Part shown: in pieces, positions 8,660 through 17,561 of the stretch
Position numbering within the stretch: the first letter of the stretch is position 1
Layout of the letters: every line of letters begins with the position of its first letter
Assembly (NCBI GenBank): GCA_031431125.1
Contig: JANPCX010000073.1
Location: forward strand, 93,543 to 157,542
Reading direction: 5' to 3'
Origin: JANPCX01 sp031431125
Lineage (GTDB): Bacteria > Pseudomonadota > Gammaproteobacteria > Burkholderiales > Burkholderiaceae_C
Length of the DNA stretch: 64,000 nt
The notes under the pieces: generated by a model
Told to the model about the DNA's origin: nothing
Databases searched by the model: none
The model's input: the letters and a program-made list of their open reading frames with translations, nothing else
Made by a program: the position numbers and the translations under genes

Positions 8660-9405
8660 ACAGCACCTGGGTATCAGGTGACTCCCCTTGCGCCGACCTT
8701 TGGTGGAATGGGGGTGACGCGCTGCGCTCGCGGCTCTTCGACGCGATCTCTCTGCTTCTGCCAAGCGGCGAGAAATTTGTCATCACCGCCATGTCAGACT
8801 GGCTAAAAACAAGTTTGGAAGGCACGTCAACGTCGGCTGAGTTGCGGCAGGAAGTGCATCGGTTTGTGCGTGAAGAACAGAGCCACACACGGGCCCATCA
8901 GCTCTACAACGACAAGCTGGCAGCCAACGCTCCCTCGTCGCGTGAACTGGAGCGCCGCATCGAAGGGGTCATTCAGGAAATGTCGGACTGGCGTTTGCCC
9001 ACGCGTTTGGCCATGGCCAGCGCTTTAGAGCACCTGACCGCCATGATCTCCCAAGAGGCTTTGCGAACCGGAAATGCCTGGTTGAGTGCCAGCCAAACAC
9101 ACCAAACGCGGCTGTGGCGCTGGCACTGCCAGGAAGAGCTGGACCACTATCACGTGGCCCGAAATGTGATGGTGGGTGCGGGTGTCGGTCGCACGCTGCG
9201 CATCCAGACACTGCTGGTGGCAATTTTGTTTTTGAGCACCGACATTGTTGCCATGCTGTCGGCCTTGCTTCGCACGGACCGCCACGCTGGCCGCGTCAGT
9301 GCCTGGCAGCTGTGCGCGCAGTGCGCCATGTTCAGCGTTCGTGCGTTGCCAAGCATGGTCCGCATGGCTTGGGGCTGCTGCAAGTACGCCGTGTCCACCA
9401 GGTAG
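8656..9405 (+). CDS. Predicted metal-dependent hydrolase, ferritin-like fold (PF10118-like)
   Basis: A 249-residue protein starting MNSTWVSG at an ATG that overlaps the previous stop. It carries the motifs expected of the PF10118 family: FVREEQSHTRAHQLYN and, about 90 residues later, HCQEELDHYHVARN, giving two E-E/E-xx-H ligand sets like those of ferritin-type di-iron proteins. The C-terminal third is hydrophobic (LRIQTLLVAILFLSTDIVAML). Members occur with lipid or secondary-metabolite genes, but the reaction is not established. It is the middle gene of the operon. Confidence 0.75.
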   Translation: MNSTWVSGDSPCADLWWNGGDALRSRLFDAISLLLPSGEKFVITAMSDWLKTSLEGTSTSAELRQEVHRFVREEQSHTRAHQLYNDKLAANAPSSRELERRIEGVIQEMSDWRLPTRLAMASALEHLTAMISQEALRTGNAWLSASQTHQTRLWRWHCQEELDHYHVARNVMVGAGVGRTLRIQTLLVAILFLSTDIVAMLSALLRTDRHAGRVSAWQLCAQCAMFSVRALPSMVRMAWGCCKYAVSTR

Positions 9406-9418
9406 TGGCACTTTCGGT

Positions 9419-10225
9419 GTGAACACTGTCTTTCGGCCGTTGGCTGATTCAATTTTTCCGGGACCGAAGTCCTTAGGCGAACAACGCAGCCCAGCGGTGT
9501 TTCGGGGCTTGGCGGCTGCTTGGCCGGCGATTCAACAATGGCGGTTTTCTGAGTTGGCTGATCGCCTGCCCGACCGAACCGTACAGCTGGTTGCCGGCAA
9601 CAGAGAACACGGGCGAACGTGTTTTGTTGAATCGAGTTTGAGCGCCTACTTACGCGGCTTGGAATCCACCGCCCGCGCTGCGCAGCCGCCCCTGTACCTG
9701 AAAGAATTCGACCTGCTCGATGCCTTGCCCGCACTGCGTAGAGACTTACAACATGCCGAGATTTTTCCTGATGGCGTGACGAAGTCTTTGCAATGCTGGA
9801 TCGGCCCAGCGGGCGCACAAACCGGCTTGCACCACGATTACCTCGATAACTTGGCCGTGCAAGTTGTCGGTCGCAAGCGTTTCTACCTGATAGCCCCGAC
9901 CACGGTCGAACGTCTGGGTGCCATATCCGCGAAATACGATGCCTGGGCACGGTTGTCCAGCTGCAAGGCAGAAACACTGCGCTGCAAAGGCAGCGCGTCA
10001 GCAGACGATTTCGCGGTGGTGGACCTCGAGCCCGGCGATGTGCTTTATGTTCCGAAGGGCTGGTGGCACGAAGTGCACAACCTCACTGCCAGCATTTTGT
10101 TTGGTGGGTTTTATGGGCCGAGAACGGCCGTGGCAGCGCGCTGGGCTTGGGTGGGCATGCGCCATACCCTGCACCACATGGGCTGGTTAGGCCAACGGGG
10201 CTGCACTTGCCATCCCGAACGGTAA
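9419..10225 (+). CDS. Cupin-like JmjC-domain protein, probable Fe(II)/2-oxoglutarate hydroxylase
   Basis: I place the start at the GTG 13 bases after the previous stop (VNTVFRPLADSIFPGPKSL), giving about 268 residues; the open frame upstream overlaps the preceding gene and is ignored. Hallmarks of the cupin_8/JmjC family are the WPAIQQW region, the iron-binding H-H-D-Y-L motif in GLHHDYLDNLAVQVVGRKRFYLIAP, and the distal histidine in DVLYVPKGWWHEVHNL. Such enzymes hydroxylate proteins or small molecules using Fe(II) and 2-oxoglutarate. Together with the two preceding genes it suggests a small modification pathway; the substrate is unknown. Confidence 0.82.
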   Translation: MNTVFRPLADSIFPGPKSLGEQRSPAVFRGLAAAWPAIQQWRFSELADRLPDRTVQLVAGNREHGRTCFVESSLSAYLRGLESTARAAQPPLYLKEFDLLDALPALRRDLQHAEIFPDGVTKSLQCWIGPAGAQTGLHHDYLDNLAVQVVGRKRFYLIAPTTVERLGAISAKYDAWARLSSCKAETLRCKGSASADDFAVVDLEPGDVLYVPKGWWHEVHNLTASILFGGFYGPRTAVAARWAWVGMRHTLHHMGWLGQRGCTCHPER

Positions 10226-10276
10226 GCCTTTTTGAATTCACCCTTGGCTCTGAAGTGGGCAGGCTGCGAGCCTTGT

Positions 10277-10558
10277 TCACTCCACCACTTGCACGCCTTT
10301 CCAAAAGGCAATACGGCCTTTGATGTTGGCCGCGGCCTCCGAAGGCTCGGGGTAGTACCAAGCGGCGTCGGGGTTCAAGTCACCGTTCACCATGAGGCTG
10401 TAGTAGTGCGCCTGTCCCTTCCAAGGGCAGCCGGTGCGGTGGTTGCTGAAGGTGAAGTACTCGCGCTTCAAGCTGCTCTCTGGGAAGTAGTGGTTGCCTT
10501 CCACCACGACGGTGTCGGTGCTCTCGGCGATGACGGTGTTGTTCCAAACGGCTTTCAT
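10277..10558 (-). CDS. DUF427 domain protein
   Basis: A 93-residue protein beginning MKAVWNNTVIAEST (preceded by GGAGAG). It matches the DUF427 pattern: VVEGNHYFPESSLKREYF, then the conserved CPWKGQAHYYSL and the AAWYYPEPSEAA segment before IKGRIAFW. DUF427 proteins are small beta-rich cytoplasmic proteins of uncertain function. It follows the WYL regulator gene on the same strand with 26 bases between, so the two may be co-transcribed. Confidence 0.88.
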   Translation of the reverse strand: MKAVWNNTVIAESTDTVVVEGNHYFPESSLKREYFTFSNHRTGCPWKGQAHYYSLMVNGDLNPDAAWYYPEPSEAAANIKGRIAFWKGVQVVE

Positions 10559-10584
10559 GGGTGCTCTCCTGGTTGGTTCTGGGC

Positions 10585-11583
10585 TCAAGCATAGAGCTTG
10601 GCGGCGCTTCGCAGCCGGGCCGCCACCGCTTGCTGCAGGGCTTTGTTGCCCGCCACGGTCACGCTGTCACCGTGGCGAAGAATGTCCATCAATATCTCTT
10701 GCGGTGCACTGTAGGGCACACGCAACTCATAGCGGCCTTCGCCTGGGGTGCCGTCCAGCCAGCGCGATGTTTGCTCGGGGTGCCACTCTTCGTTGGAAAC
10801 CCACTGCGCGGCGTCGGGCTCAAACACCAAAGTCGCCCACGACACCTTGGCACCGGCCCCGCCGTAAATGCCATAACCCGCATCCAGCTCCGCTTCCAAA
10901 TCTTTCACCGCCACGTTTCGGGCTTTGGTGGTCTGTAGCTGTGCTTCTTGAACCGCGTCAAGCGCAAACCGGCGCAGCGCATCGCTGGTATGGCACCAGG
11001 CATCCAGGTACCAGGTGTTGCGGTAATTCACCAGGCGCTGGGGCGAGACCTCGCGTTCGCTGGTGCTGCGGCTGCTGCGTTTGAAGTAACGCAGCCAAAC
11101 CCGTCGCCGTTGCACCAGGGCACTGCCCAGCAACTCGAAATGACGGCTGGGGGATCGGCGCCTGGCGGTGCCAATCACCTTGACGCGGCGCATCAGCTCG
11201 CGGGCCTCGCTTTCGTCGGTGCCGAGCATGCCTTGCAGTTTGTCCATCATGGGAGCCAAGTGGCGGGCCAAGACGCCGTCGTCGTCCAAACCGGCGAGCA
11301 ACTGGTGCATGGTGAGCAGGGCGTGGATCTCCGCCTCGCTGAACCACAGGCCGGGCAACTCATGGGCCGCAGCACCGTGGGCCGGCGCACTCGCCTCGAA
11401 AGCGTAGGCGTTTTCAGCGCGGTCGTAAATGATGGGGGCGGACAAGCGGTTGCGCAGGTAGTTGAGGTCGCGCTTCAAGGTGGCGGGGGAGACATCCAAC
11501 TCTTCCAGCAGATCGGCAAAACTCACCTGCCTTCGGTTGCGCAGCAGCAGTTCAATTTTGTAGAAACGCTCGGTCCGGTCCAT
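10585..11583 (-). CDS. WYL-domain transcriptional regulator
   Basis: A 332-residue regulator starting MDRTERFYKIELLLRNRR at an ATG with AGGA upstream; the frame is open 25 codons further. Residues 1-60 form a DeoR-type winged helix (VSFADLLEELDVSPATLKRDLNYL). The central WYL domain covers RRRVWLRYFKRSSR to RNTWYLDAWCHTSDALRRF, with W-Y-L at NTWYLDAWC, followed by a WCX extension. WYL domains are thought to sense ligands, often nucleic acid or nucleotides, and are frequent regulators of stress and defence genes. It is divergent from the HNH-like gene across an inverted-repeat-containing gap. Confidence 0.9.
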   Translation of the reverse strand: MDRTERFYKIELLLRNRRQVSFADLLEELDVSPATLKRDLNYLRNRLSAPIIYDRAENAYAFEASAPAHGAAAHELPGLWFSEAEIHALLTMHQLLAGLDDDGVLARHLAPMMDKLQGMLGTDESEARELMRRVKVIGTARRRSPSRHFELLGSALVQRRRVWLRYFKRSSRSTSEREVSPQRLVNYRNTWYLDAWCHTSDALRRFALDAVQEAQLQTTKARNVAVKDLEAELDAGYGIYGGAGAKVSWATLVFEPDAAQWVSNEEWHPEQTSRWLDGTPGEGRYELRVPYSAPQEILMDILRHGDSVTVAGNKALQQAVAARLRSAAKLYA

Positions 11584-11678
11584 GGGGGTCCTATCAGGCC
11601 ACAGGCTCACCAGATGAGCCACTTCAGCCTGAGCATACTCAAAATTTGTTCGCATCATTTTTACGACACACTTTTGTG

Positions 11679-11693
11679 GCTCACGCTGTGAGC
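11679..11693. promoter_or_regulatory. Inverted repeat in WYL/HNH-like divergent promoter
   Basis: GCTCAC-GCT-GTGAGC is a perfect 6-bp dyad. TTGTGGCTC occurs both here and again just downstream (around 11694-11702). It lies in the 160-base gap between the divergent WYL regulator and the HNH-like gene, so it is a plausible operator for the WYL protein. That pairing is inferred from position only. Confidence 0.45.
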
Positions 11694-11743
11694 TTGTGGC
11701 TCGTCACACTCTCTCCATGGTCCAACCCTTCCAGGAGACATTG

Positions 11744-12844
11744 ATGAGCCCCGTCGTCCACAACACCACCCCTTTGCTGCCAACATCAGTCACCGCCGAC
11801 CAAGAGGCCGCGCTTGCACACCTCGACCCCGTCGGCTTCGAGCTCGGCTGGGACTTTGCCCGCCACGGCGTGACGCCCCCGGCGCCCTACGACATGGAGG
11901 CTTCGCCGCTGCATCAAGGTTGGACAGCAGGCCAAGTCGCGTTTGCAGGCCGCACGCTGTCTAATCGGCCTGCGGTGCTGCAGTGGTTGCAGTTGCGCTT
12001 GCACGCCTGGCTGCGAGGTCGCCATGTAGAGCTGTTTCAAATCACGCCCCACTACCTGCGCCAACTGGCGGTGAGCCACTGCCCTGTCACCCGGGTCGAA
12101 CTCACAGGCAGCGGCGCCCAGGGCAGTTCCGTCGACCGCGTGCGCAACGACGCCGCCTACGCGGCAGGCAACCTGGTGGTGATGAGCCAACGCGCCAACC
12201 ACAGCAAGGGCGCCAATGGCCATCAAGAAGCCTTGGCACGCGCCCGCCACATCGCAGAAGAAAAACTGGGTGGCGCTGACGGCTTAAATGAAGCGCAGTG
12301 GTTGCGCGTGGCCACCCTGTGCAGTTTTGTCGAGCCACTGAGCCACGAGGCGGCGTGTCGCCTTCCCATGCGCGTCTTGCCGCCCAAACGGCTGCGCCTG
12401 TTTAATCCGGCGCAAGCCTTGCAAGCCTTTGTCAGCCAACAGCTGCTGCAAGCCGGGTGGAGCCAACGTGTCAGCCGCTTTGAAGCCTTGCTGCCATCGG
12501 AGGACTTACGCCGCGACTTCAAGCGCTTTTTCATGGCGCTGCTGCCACGCGTGATTGAAGCTGGTCGACCCACCCACACCCTCGGGGTACGCTGGGCCAT
12601 TGAAGATGCCTGGGCCAATGCCGGGGTGCTCGAAAAATGGACGCAATTCGCGCTGCAAATCAGCCCGGTGCAATGCGAAGCCTTGTTGGTGCAGGCCACC
12701 AAAAAAGGGCTGGGCACCTGTTTGTTGGACAAAGCGAATGCAGCGCAGGCCACCGAGGGATGGGCTCTTGCTACCAAAGGTTACTCAACCACAGGCCATG
12801 AGACCGAGGTGCCCCGCATGGTGCAGCTCTCTCTATTGAATTGA
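11744..12844 (+). CDS. HNH-like hypothetical protein
   Basis: A 366-residue protein starting MSPVVHNTTPLL (GGAG 7 bases upstream). Most of it is unfamiliar, but residues about 110-155, HCPVTRVELTGSG and SSVDRVRNDAAYAAGNLVVM, then RANHSK, follow the pattern of phage-type HNH nucleases (CPVTG...SLDRI...GYxxGNVxxxSxxAN). The paired second cysteines of the zinc ribbon and the canonical HNH histidines are not evident, so nuclease activity is uncertain. The rest is helical with no membrane segment. It is divergent from a WYL regulator, an arrangement often seen with inducible DNA-damage or defence genes. Confidence 0.6.
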   Translation: MSPVVHNTTPLLPTSVTADQEAALAHLDPVGFELGWDFARHGVTPPAPYDMEASPLHQGWTAGQVAFAGRTLSNRPAVLQWLQLRLHAWLRGRHVELFQITPHYLRQLAVSHCPVTRVELTGSGAQGSSVDRVRNDAAYAAGNLVVMSQRANHSKGANGHQEALARARHIAEEKLGGADGLNEAQWLRVATLCSFVEPLSHEAACRLPMRVLPPKRLRLFNPAQALQAFVSQQLLQAGWSQRVSRFEALLPSEDLRRDFKRFFMALLPRVIEAGRPTHTLGVRWAIEDAWANAGVLEKWTQFALQISPVQCEALLVQATKKGLGTCLLDKANAAQATEGWALATKGYSTTGHETEVPRMVQLSLLN

Positions 12845-13003
12845 CTAACCCTGCATGCCTGGGAGCCTGTCGGACTTGGGGCGTCGAAAGCAAAATTGAC
12901 CCCAGCGTGACCCGTGACTCCAGCTGTCCCAGCGCCTCCTAACTGCTGACGCCTAAACTGCTCTTGGGGGTTTATATTTGAGGCCCGGGCTCCCTTCTCA
13001 CAC

Positions 13004-13720
13004 ATGAAAACAATCACATTCTTTATCTGTTTTATTCTGGGTTTGGGATTGATATGGACACTCAAAAAACAATTCTCAAAAAATACACCCTCACAAGAAG
13101 TTCCCAAAAGTGAAGCGCACCTGCAAAAACTATTCTCAGAATATGAAAATGTTTTTGGAAACAATAAAACGCCCGAAACACTGAAAAAACTGATGGCATT
13201 TGATACTGACCACCAACACGATTACAACTGGGGTTTTGAACTGTGCACCGATGTCAACAAAGAGCCGGACCGTGGCCAGTACTCATTGGATGAAGAGTAT
13301 TTTCAAAAATTGGTCATTTTTGCGCGTGCGGATGGAACTGGCAGCCACTACGCGCTATGGCTGGATCAAACAGAAACATCATTCGAAAATGCCCCTGTGA
13401 TTTTTCTGGGAAGTGAAGGAGACATCCGAATCATTGCCAGCAACATTCGAGAGCTCTTGGTGCTGCTGAGTTTTGGCCCGGAGACTTTGGACGGTCACTT
13501 TTACAAAGACCTTGACGAATATGACGATCCAGTGCATGCAAATGCCTTCAGAACTTGGATGAAGCAAGAACTCAACATCCATCCAATTCAAAATCTCCAT
13601 GTTGAAACCAGCGAAGAAATTGAAGCCATCACTCGCATTGCCAACGAAAAATACAAACAAAAATTTGCCGGCTGGATGAGATCCCTCAAACCACAATATG
13701 AGGCATTTGAGGGTATTTAA
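13004..13720 (+). CDS. Membrane-anchored hypothetical protein (AT-rich)
   Basis: A 238-residue protein. Residues 4-22 (ITFFICFILGLGLIWTL) form an uncleaved signal anchor, placing the rest outside the cytoplasmic membrane. The soluble part has acidic, aromatic-rich segments (WGFELCTDVNKEPDRGQ, HYALWLDQTE, GSEGDIRIIASNIRELLVLLS) that loosely recall SMI1/KNR4 (SUKH) immunity-type folds, but I cannot assign the family. Base composition is clearly more AT-rich than neighbouring genes, suggesting recent acquisition together with the next gene. Confidence 0.6.
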   Translation: MKTITFFICFILGLGLIWTLKKQFSKNTPSQEVPKSEAHLQKLFSEYENVFGNNKTPETLKKLMAFDTDHQHDYNWGFELCTDVNKEPDRGQYSLDEEYFQKLVIFARADGTGSHYALWLDQTETSFENAPVIFLGSEGDIRIIASNIRELLVLLSFGPETLDGHFYKDLDEYDDPVHANAFRTWMKQELNIHPIQNLHVETSEEIEAITRIANEKYKQKFAGWMRSLKPQYEAFEGI

Positions 13721-13739
13721 TCATTAAAACCCAATCAAA

Positions 13740-14705
13740 ATGTCGGCCATGGAAATCCAAAAATATACCCATCTTCAATTGCACGAAAAATTTCAACACA
13801 TCGTTCAACATGCCTTGAGTGACGATGCGGAGAAAATGAAAGCTATCAAATTTTTGTTCAGCCAAGAACCGCAGATTTGGAAATCCGCATTGATCAGCGC
13901 CTATTGTCATTTGGCAGAAGACCGAATGCGAGTTGACTTATGCGCCAACGCCAAACACGATTTATTTCAATTCACTCAAAATGCGCTGGCTGGGAACTTG
14001 CCATTTCACATCTCACAAACATCACCCGACGAATTTGCCAACTTGGTTTTTTCCAATTTAAAAGATGAATGCAAAATCACCCTGAAGGCCGATTTTGAAC
14101 GGATCAAACAATGCATCTCCCTGGCCCAAACGCACGGCCCAGAGAGTGGCGCTGGGTTGACGCTCTCAGACATGTGGTGTCTTTTAAAAGGGCTGGCCTT
14201 CACCCTGCTTTACCACCCAACGTTCTTCGATGAATCACGCCGCGAAAACATGATTGCCTTGATGGCCGATCGGGTGGTTGAGGACTTGAATGGCCCGTGG
14301 CCCACCACCGATGACCCCCGTGAAGGTGCCCATCAGCCCCCTGCTACACGAATTGCTGTGCAGCACAGCATCCAACGCACGCACAAAGCCTCGTTGTGGG
14401 GGGCCATGGCACTTGTCAAGCAAGAAAAAATGCCCGTCGACGAATGGATGCTGCACATTGATGGCATCCAGTGTCACGTGCTCAACCACTGGAAAAACGG
14501 GCATTGCCAATTTGTCGTTAACGAAGAAGTGGTAGCTGAAAACAATGAAAAACTGGCCATTTTTGGCAAAACCCCTTTTCTCACGGCTCAAATCCAAGGC
14601 GTCAGCGGTCAACGCCACAAGGTAGAGGTTTTCGTTAGGGCCATTCTGAGTGTCAACATCCGCGCCCATGTGAATGGGCTGCCCATTCAAAAGAAATTCA
14701 TGTAG
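13740..14705 (+). CDS. Hypothetical protein (AT-rich)
   Basis: A 321-residue protein with no signal peptide or clear membrane segment. It is mostly helical in the first 180 residues; the C-terminal third (WMLHIDGIQCHVLNHWKNGHCQFVVNEEVVAENN...AQIQGVSGQRHKVEVFV) reads as a beta-rich domain. I recognise no motif. It follows the previous unknown gene by 19 bases and shares its AT-rich composition, so the pair probably arrived and functions together. The ATG has no strong ribosome site. Confidence 0.6.
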   Translation: MSAMEIQKYTHLQLHEKFQHIVQHALSDDAEKMKAIKFLFSQEPQIWKSALISAYCHLAEDRMRVDLCANAKHDLFQFTQNALAGNLPFHISQTSPDEFANLVFSNLKDECKITLKADFERIKQCISLAQTHGPESGAGLTLSDMWCLLKGLAFTLLYHPTFFDESRRENMIALMADRVVEDLNGPWPTTDDPREGAHQPPATRIAVQHSIQRTHKASLWGAMALVKQEKMPVDEWMLHIDGIQCHVLNHWKNGHCQFVVNEEVVAENNEKLAIFGKTPFLTAQIQGVSGQRHKVEVFVRAILSVNIRAHVNGLPIQKKFM

Positions 14706-15190
14706 TACACACCCAAGCCATCAGCGCGTTGGGCTATGTCATTTCTCCTATTGCCAGTTCCTTTACAAGAGAAGAATAGGAACTTAGCCTGGCACTCGTT
14801 GTTGCCGGGGTATTGGCAGCGGCCTTCGCCGGGTGATGGCTGGCGGCTCCATGCCTGGGGGTGCATTGGTGGGGGTTGGCAGTTGCGAGGCGGTGTTTGC
14901 ACAAACCGGGGGTCTCCCATTAGCCGCCCCCGTTAATAGGGACGAACGAAGTACTGCCGTCGTCTGCACACCCACATCTTGAACACTGGTTCTGATCGAC
15001 AGCCCACCAGTCTCCCATTGCCTCTTTGCCAGTCAACCATCATGGGGTCCCTCCCCAAACTCCAATCATCTTCTGATGGCCGTTACAACTCTTGCGCCAT
15101 GGTGTCAATTGACCGCAGACAAGCGGCTTATGGCCCCAGCGCCTGCTGCATCGAAGTGGCCTTTGGGCTCAAAAGGTTAACGCGGTAAGT
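14706..15190. other. Gene-free stretch
   Basis: About 485 bases with only short unconvincing reading frames on both strands. No RNA gene, repeat family or IS end is recognisable. It separates the AT-rich gene pair from the TetR/efflux operon and may be the scar of the insertion that brought the pair in. Confidence 0.5.
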
Positions 15191-15208
15191 AAATCAAACG
15201 TTTGATTT
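15191..15208. promoter_or_regulatory. TetR-family operator palindrome
   Basis: AAATCAAACGTTTGATTT is a perfect 18-bp palindrome ending 19 bases before the likely start codon of the TetR gene. Position and symmetry are typical of an autoregulatory TetR operator that would also control the downstream efflux genes. Confidence 0.85.
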
Positions 15209-15227
15209 ATTTGCTAGAGTGCACGGC

Positions 15228-16052
15228 ATGAATATGCCCCTGCCCGAGATGGCCCGTCCGACACGCCAAGATGGCGAACAGTCGCGTGAGCGCTTGCTGC
15301 TCGCGGCGCTGGCCCTTTTTGCCCAACATGGGTTTGCCAAGGTGTCGATTCGTGACATTGCCGAAAGCGCGCAAACCAATGTAGCCGCCATCAGCTACTA
15401 CTTTGGTGACAAAGCGGGCCTCTACCGAGCCGCTTTTTTAGAGCCCATGGGCGCGGTGGAACAAGACATCGCCCTGTTTGCAAGCGACCAGTTGACGCTC
15501 GACCAGGCACTGCGAGGTTTCTTCGCCGCCTTCGTTGAGCCGCTGCGCTTGGGCGAAGTCTCGCGCCAGTGCATGAAGCTACGGCTGCGCGAAATGCTGG
15601 AACCCACGGGCCTGTGGGAGCAAGAAATCAACCAAGGCATCAAACCCATGCACGATGCCTTGGTGGCGGTGCTGTGCCGCCACTTCGGCTTGGCCCGTGC
15701 CGACGACGAATTGCAGCGTTTGGCGATTGCCATTGCCGGCCTGGGTGTGCATTTGCATGTGGGCCGCGACGTCACCGACGCGCTCGTCCCCAAGCTCAAC
15801 ACCGCCAGCCGCGCTTGGGATGTCTGGACCGACCGTTTGGTGCTGTACGCGGTGGCCATGGTGGCCGCCGAGTTGCAGCGCCGGGCCCAGGTGCAAGGCG
15901 GCGGCAAACCCGCCAGTTGGTTGCAGCGCGTGGCCAACAGTTTGTGCCCCACCCACAGGCGGCAAGCGGCGAGCCGCCCGCCTTCGTCGCGCCCTTCCTT
16001 GAAAGACACCTTGCGCGAAGTTAAACGTTCCATTCGCGCCCACTCCAAGTAG
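15228..16052 (+). CDS. TetR/AcrR-family repressor (CecR-like) of the efflux operon
   Basis: About 274 residues starting MNMPLPEMARPTRQ; a GTG 9 bases earlier and an ATG 6 bases later are alternatives. The N-terminal helix-turn-helix (RLLLAALALFAQHGFAKVSIRDIAESAQTN, then VAAISYYFGDKAGLYRAAF) is classical TetR. The C-terminal part (FFAAFVEPLRLGEVSRQCMKLRLREMLEPTGLW) resembles the DUF1956 ligand-binding domain of CecR. It is the first gene of a TetR-OMF-MFP-RND operon and sits behind a perfect palindrome, so it most likely represses itself and the pump until an inducer binds. Confidence 0.9.
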   Translation: MNMPLPEMARPTRQDGEQSRERLLLAALALFAQHGFAKVSIRDIAESAQTNVAAISYYFGDKAGLYRAAFLEPMGAVEQDIALFASDQLTLDQALRGFFAAFVEPLRLGEVSRQCMKLRLREMLEPTGLWEQEINQGIKPMHDALVAVLCRHFGLARADDELQRLAIAIAGLGVHLHVGRDVTDALVPKLNTASRAWDVWTDRLVLYAVAMVAAELQRRAQVQGGGKPASWLQRVANSLCPTHRRQAASRPPSSRPSLKDTLREVKRSIRAHSK

Positions 16053-16063
16053 CTGCTACCCCC

Positions 16064-17527
16064 ATGAACGCTTCATCCCCCTTTCGGCCCATGGCGTGTG
16101 TTTTGGTCGCCGCCTTGCTCGGTGGCTGTGCCACTGGGCCCACCGCAACGTCGGCGCTGGCCGAGGCCACCACAACGCCGCAAGCCTGGTTCGCGCCTTT
16201 GCCACACGGTGGCAAAACATCGGACTTGACCGCTTGGTGGCAGCAGTTCAACGACACCGTCTTGACTGAGTTCATCAGCAGTGCTCAAGCAGCGAGCCCG
16301 AGTGTGGCGCAGTCCGCCTCGCGTATCGAACAATCTCGGGCGGCCCAAGTGGCGGCATCCGGAGCGCAGCTGCCCACCTTGGATGCGCAAGCGTCTGGCA
16401 ATCGGGGTCGGCAAGACGTGAGCATGCCCGCCACTACCACCGGCTCGCTGGGTCTGCAAACCCGCTGGGAGTTGGATGTGTTCGGGGCCGGGCGCGCCGC
16501 CCGCAGCGCCGCCGGCCAAAGGCTGGCGGGGGCACAGGCCAGCTGGCACGACGCACGGGTGTTGGTGGCGGCCGAGGTCGCCAACCGCTACATCGGCTTG
16601 CGCAGCTGCCTGGCCCAGGCGCGCACCGCCGAGGCCGATGCGCTGTCGCGCGCCGAGACGGCGCGCCTGACCGAACTCAGTGCCAAGGCCGGATTTCAAG
16701 CCCCAGCCAACGCAGCGTTGGCGCGTGCCAGCAGTGCCCAAGGCGCCAGCCTGCTGAACTCGCAAAAAGCGCGTTGCGATTTGGACATCAAAGCCTTGGT
16801 GGCCTTGACGGCCTTGGACGAAGGCGCGCTGCGGCAGCGCCTGGAGCGGCAGCGGTTGGAAGTCGGTGATACCGCTTGGTTTTCAGTGCCACAGCCGACA
16901 CAGCTCAACGTCACCCAGGTGCCCGGCCAATTGCTGGCCCAGCGCCCCGATGTGGCAGCGAGCGAGCGCGAGTGGTTGGCCCGGCAGGCTGATGTTGCGC
17001 AACGCCAAGCACAGCGGCTGCCGCAAATCAGCCTGTCCGGCAACATCAGTGCAGCCCGGTCGTCGGTCGGGGGCATCAGCAGCGATGGCACGGTCTGGAG
17101 TTTGGGGCCTCTGCTGGTGACGATGCCACTCTTTGACGGCGGTACACGGCGTGCCAATGTCGATGCGGCGCAAGCCAGTTGGGTCGAAGCAGGCGTTTCC
17201 TACCGGGCAGCGGTGCGAACGGCGGTGCGCGAAGTGGAAGAGTCGCTGATCAATTTACAAAGCACGGCGGACCGCGAAACCCATGCCCTCACCGCGGCCC
17301 GGGGTTTCGCCGATTCCTTCAAAGCGTCTGAGGCGCGTTACCGCGGTGGCCTGGCCAGTTTGTTCGAATTGGAAGACGCGCGCCGCAGCGCGGTGCAAGC
17401 CCAAAGCGCGTTGATCGATTTGCAGCGCGAGCGCAGCCTGGCTTGGGTCAGCCTCTACCGCGCTTTGGGCGGCGGTTGGTCTTCGCCAGACGCCGCCGCA
17501 ACACCCCTGACCCTGCTCGCTCGCTGA
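16064..17527 (+). CDS. RND efflux outer-membrane channel lipoprotein (NodT/OprM family)
   Basis: A 487-residue TolC-like outer-membrane factor. The N-terminal signal ends in a lipobox L-L-G-G-C, so the mature protein is lipidated. Two outer-membrane-efflux-protein repeats are visible, with typical segments LGLQTRWELDVFGAGRAARSAA, QRPDVAASEREWLARQADV and LPQISLSGNISA. The trimer forms the exit duct for the adaptor and pump encoded immediately downstream. It starts 11 bases after the TetR stop, in the same operon. Confidence 0.93.
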   Translation: MNASSPFRPMACVLVAALLGGCATGPTATSALAEATTTPQAWFAPLPHGGKTSDLTAWWQQFNDTVLTEFISSAQAASPSVAQSASRIEQSRAAQVAASGAQLPTLDAQASGNRGRQDVSMPATTTGSLGLQTRWELDVFGAGRAARSAAGQRLAGAQASWHDARVLVAAEVANRYIGLRSCLAQARTAEADALSRAETARLTELSAKAGFQAPANAALARASSAQGASLLNSQKARCDLDIKALVALTALDEGALRQRLERQRLEVGDTAWFSVPQPTQLNVTQVPGQLLAQRPDVAASEREWLARQADVAQRQAQRLPQISLSGNISAARSSVGGISSDGTVWSLGPLLVTMPLFDGGTRRANVDAAQASWVEAGVSYRAAVRTAVREVEESLINLQSTADRETHALTAARGFADSFKASEARYRGGLASLFELEDARRSAVQAQSALIDLQRERSLAWVSLYRALGGGWSSPDAAATPLTLLAR

Positions 17528-17561
17528 TTCACCCACGAACCCCCTAAACGGCAGCCCCACC

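Noticed and set aside
12223..12777. Minus-strand frame of 184 codons opposite the HNH-like gene
   Set aside because: It is Ser/Arg/Cys-rich and lacks motifs; the plus-strand frame has a ribosome site and an HNH-like segment.
14687..15188. Short frames on both strands between the AT-rich genes and tetR
   Set aside because: They have no ribosome sites, low-complexity Pro/Gly content and no recognisable motifs; the region is listed as gene-free.
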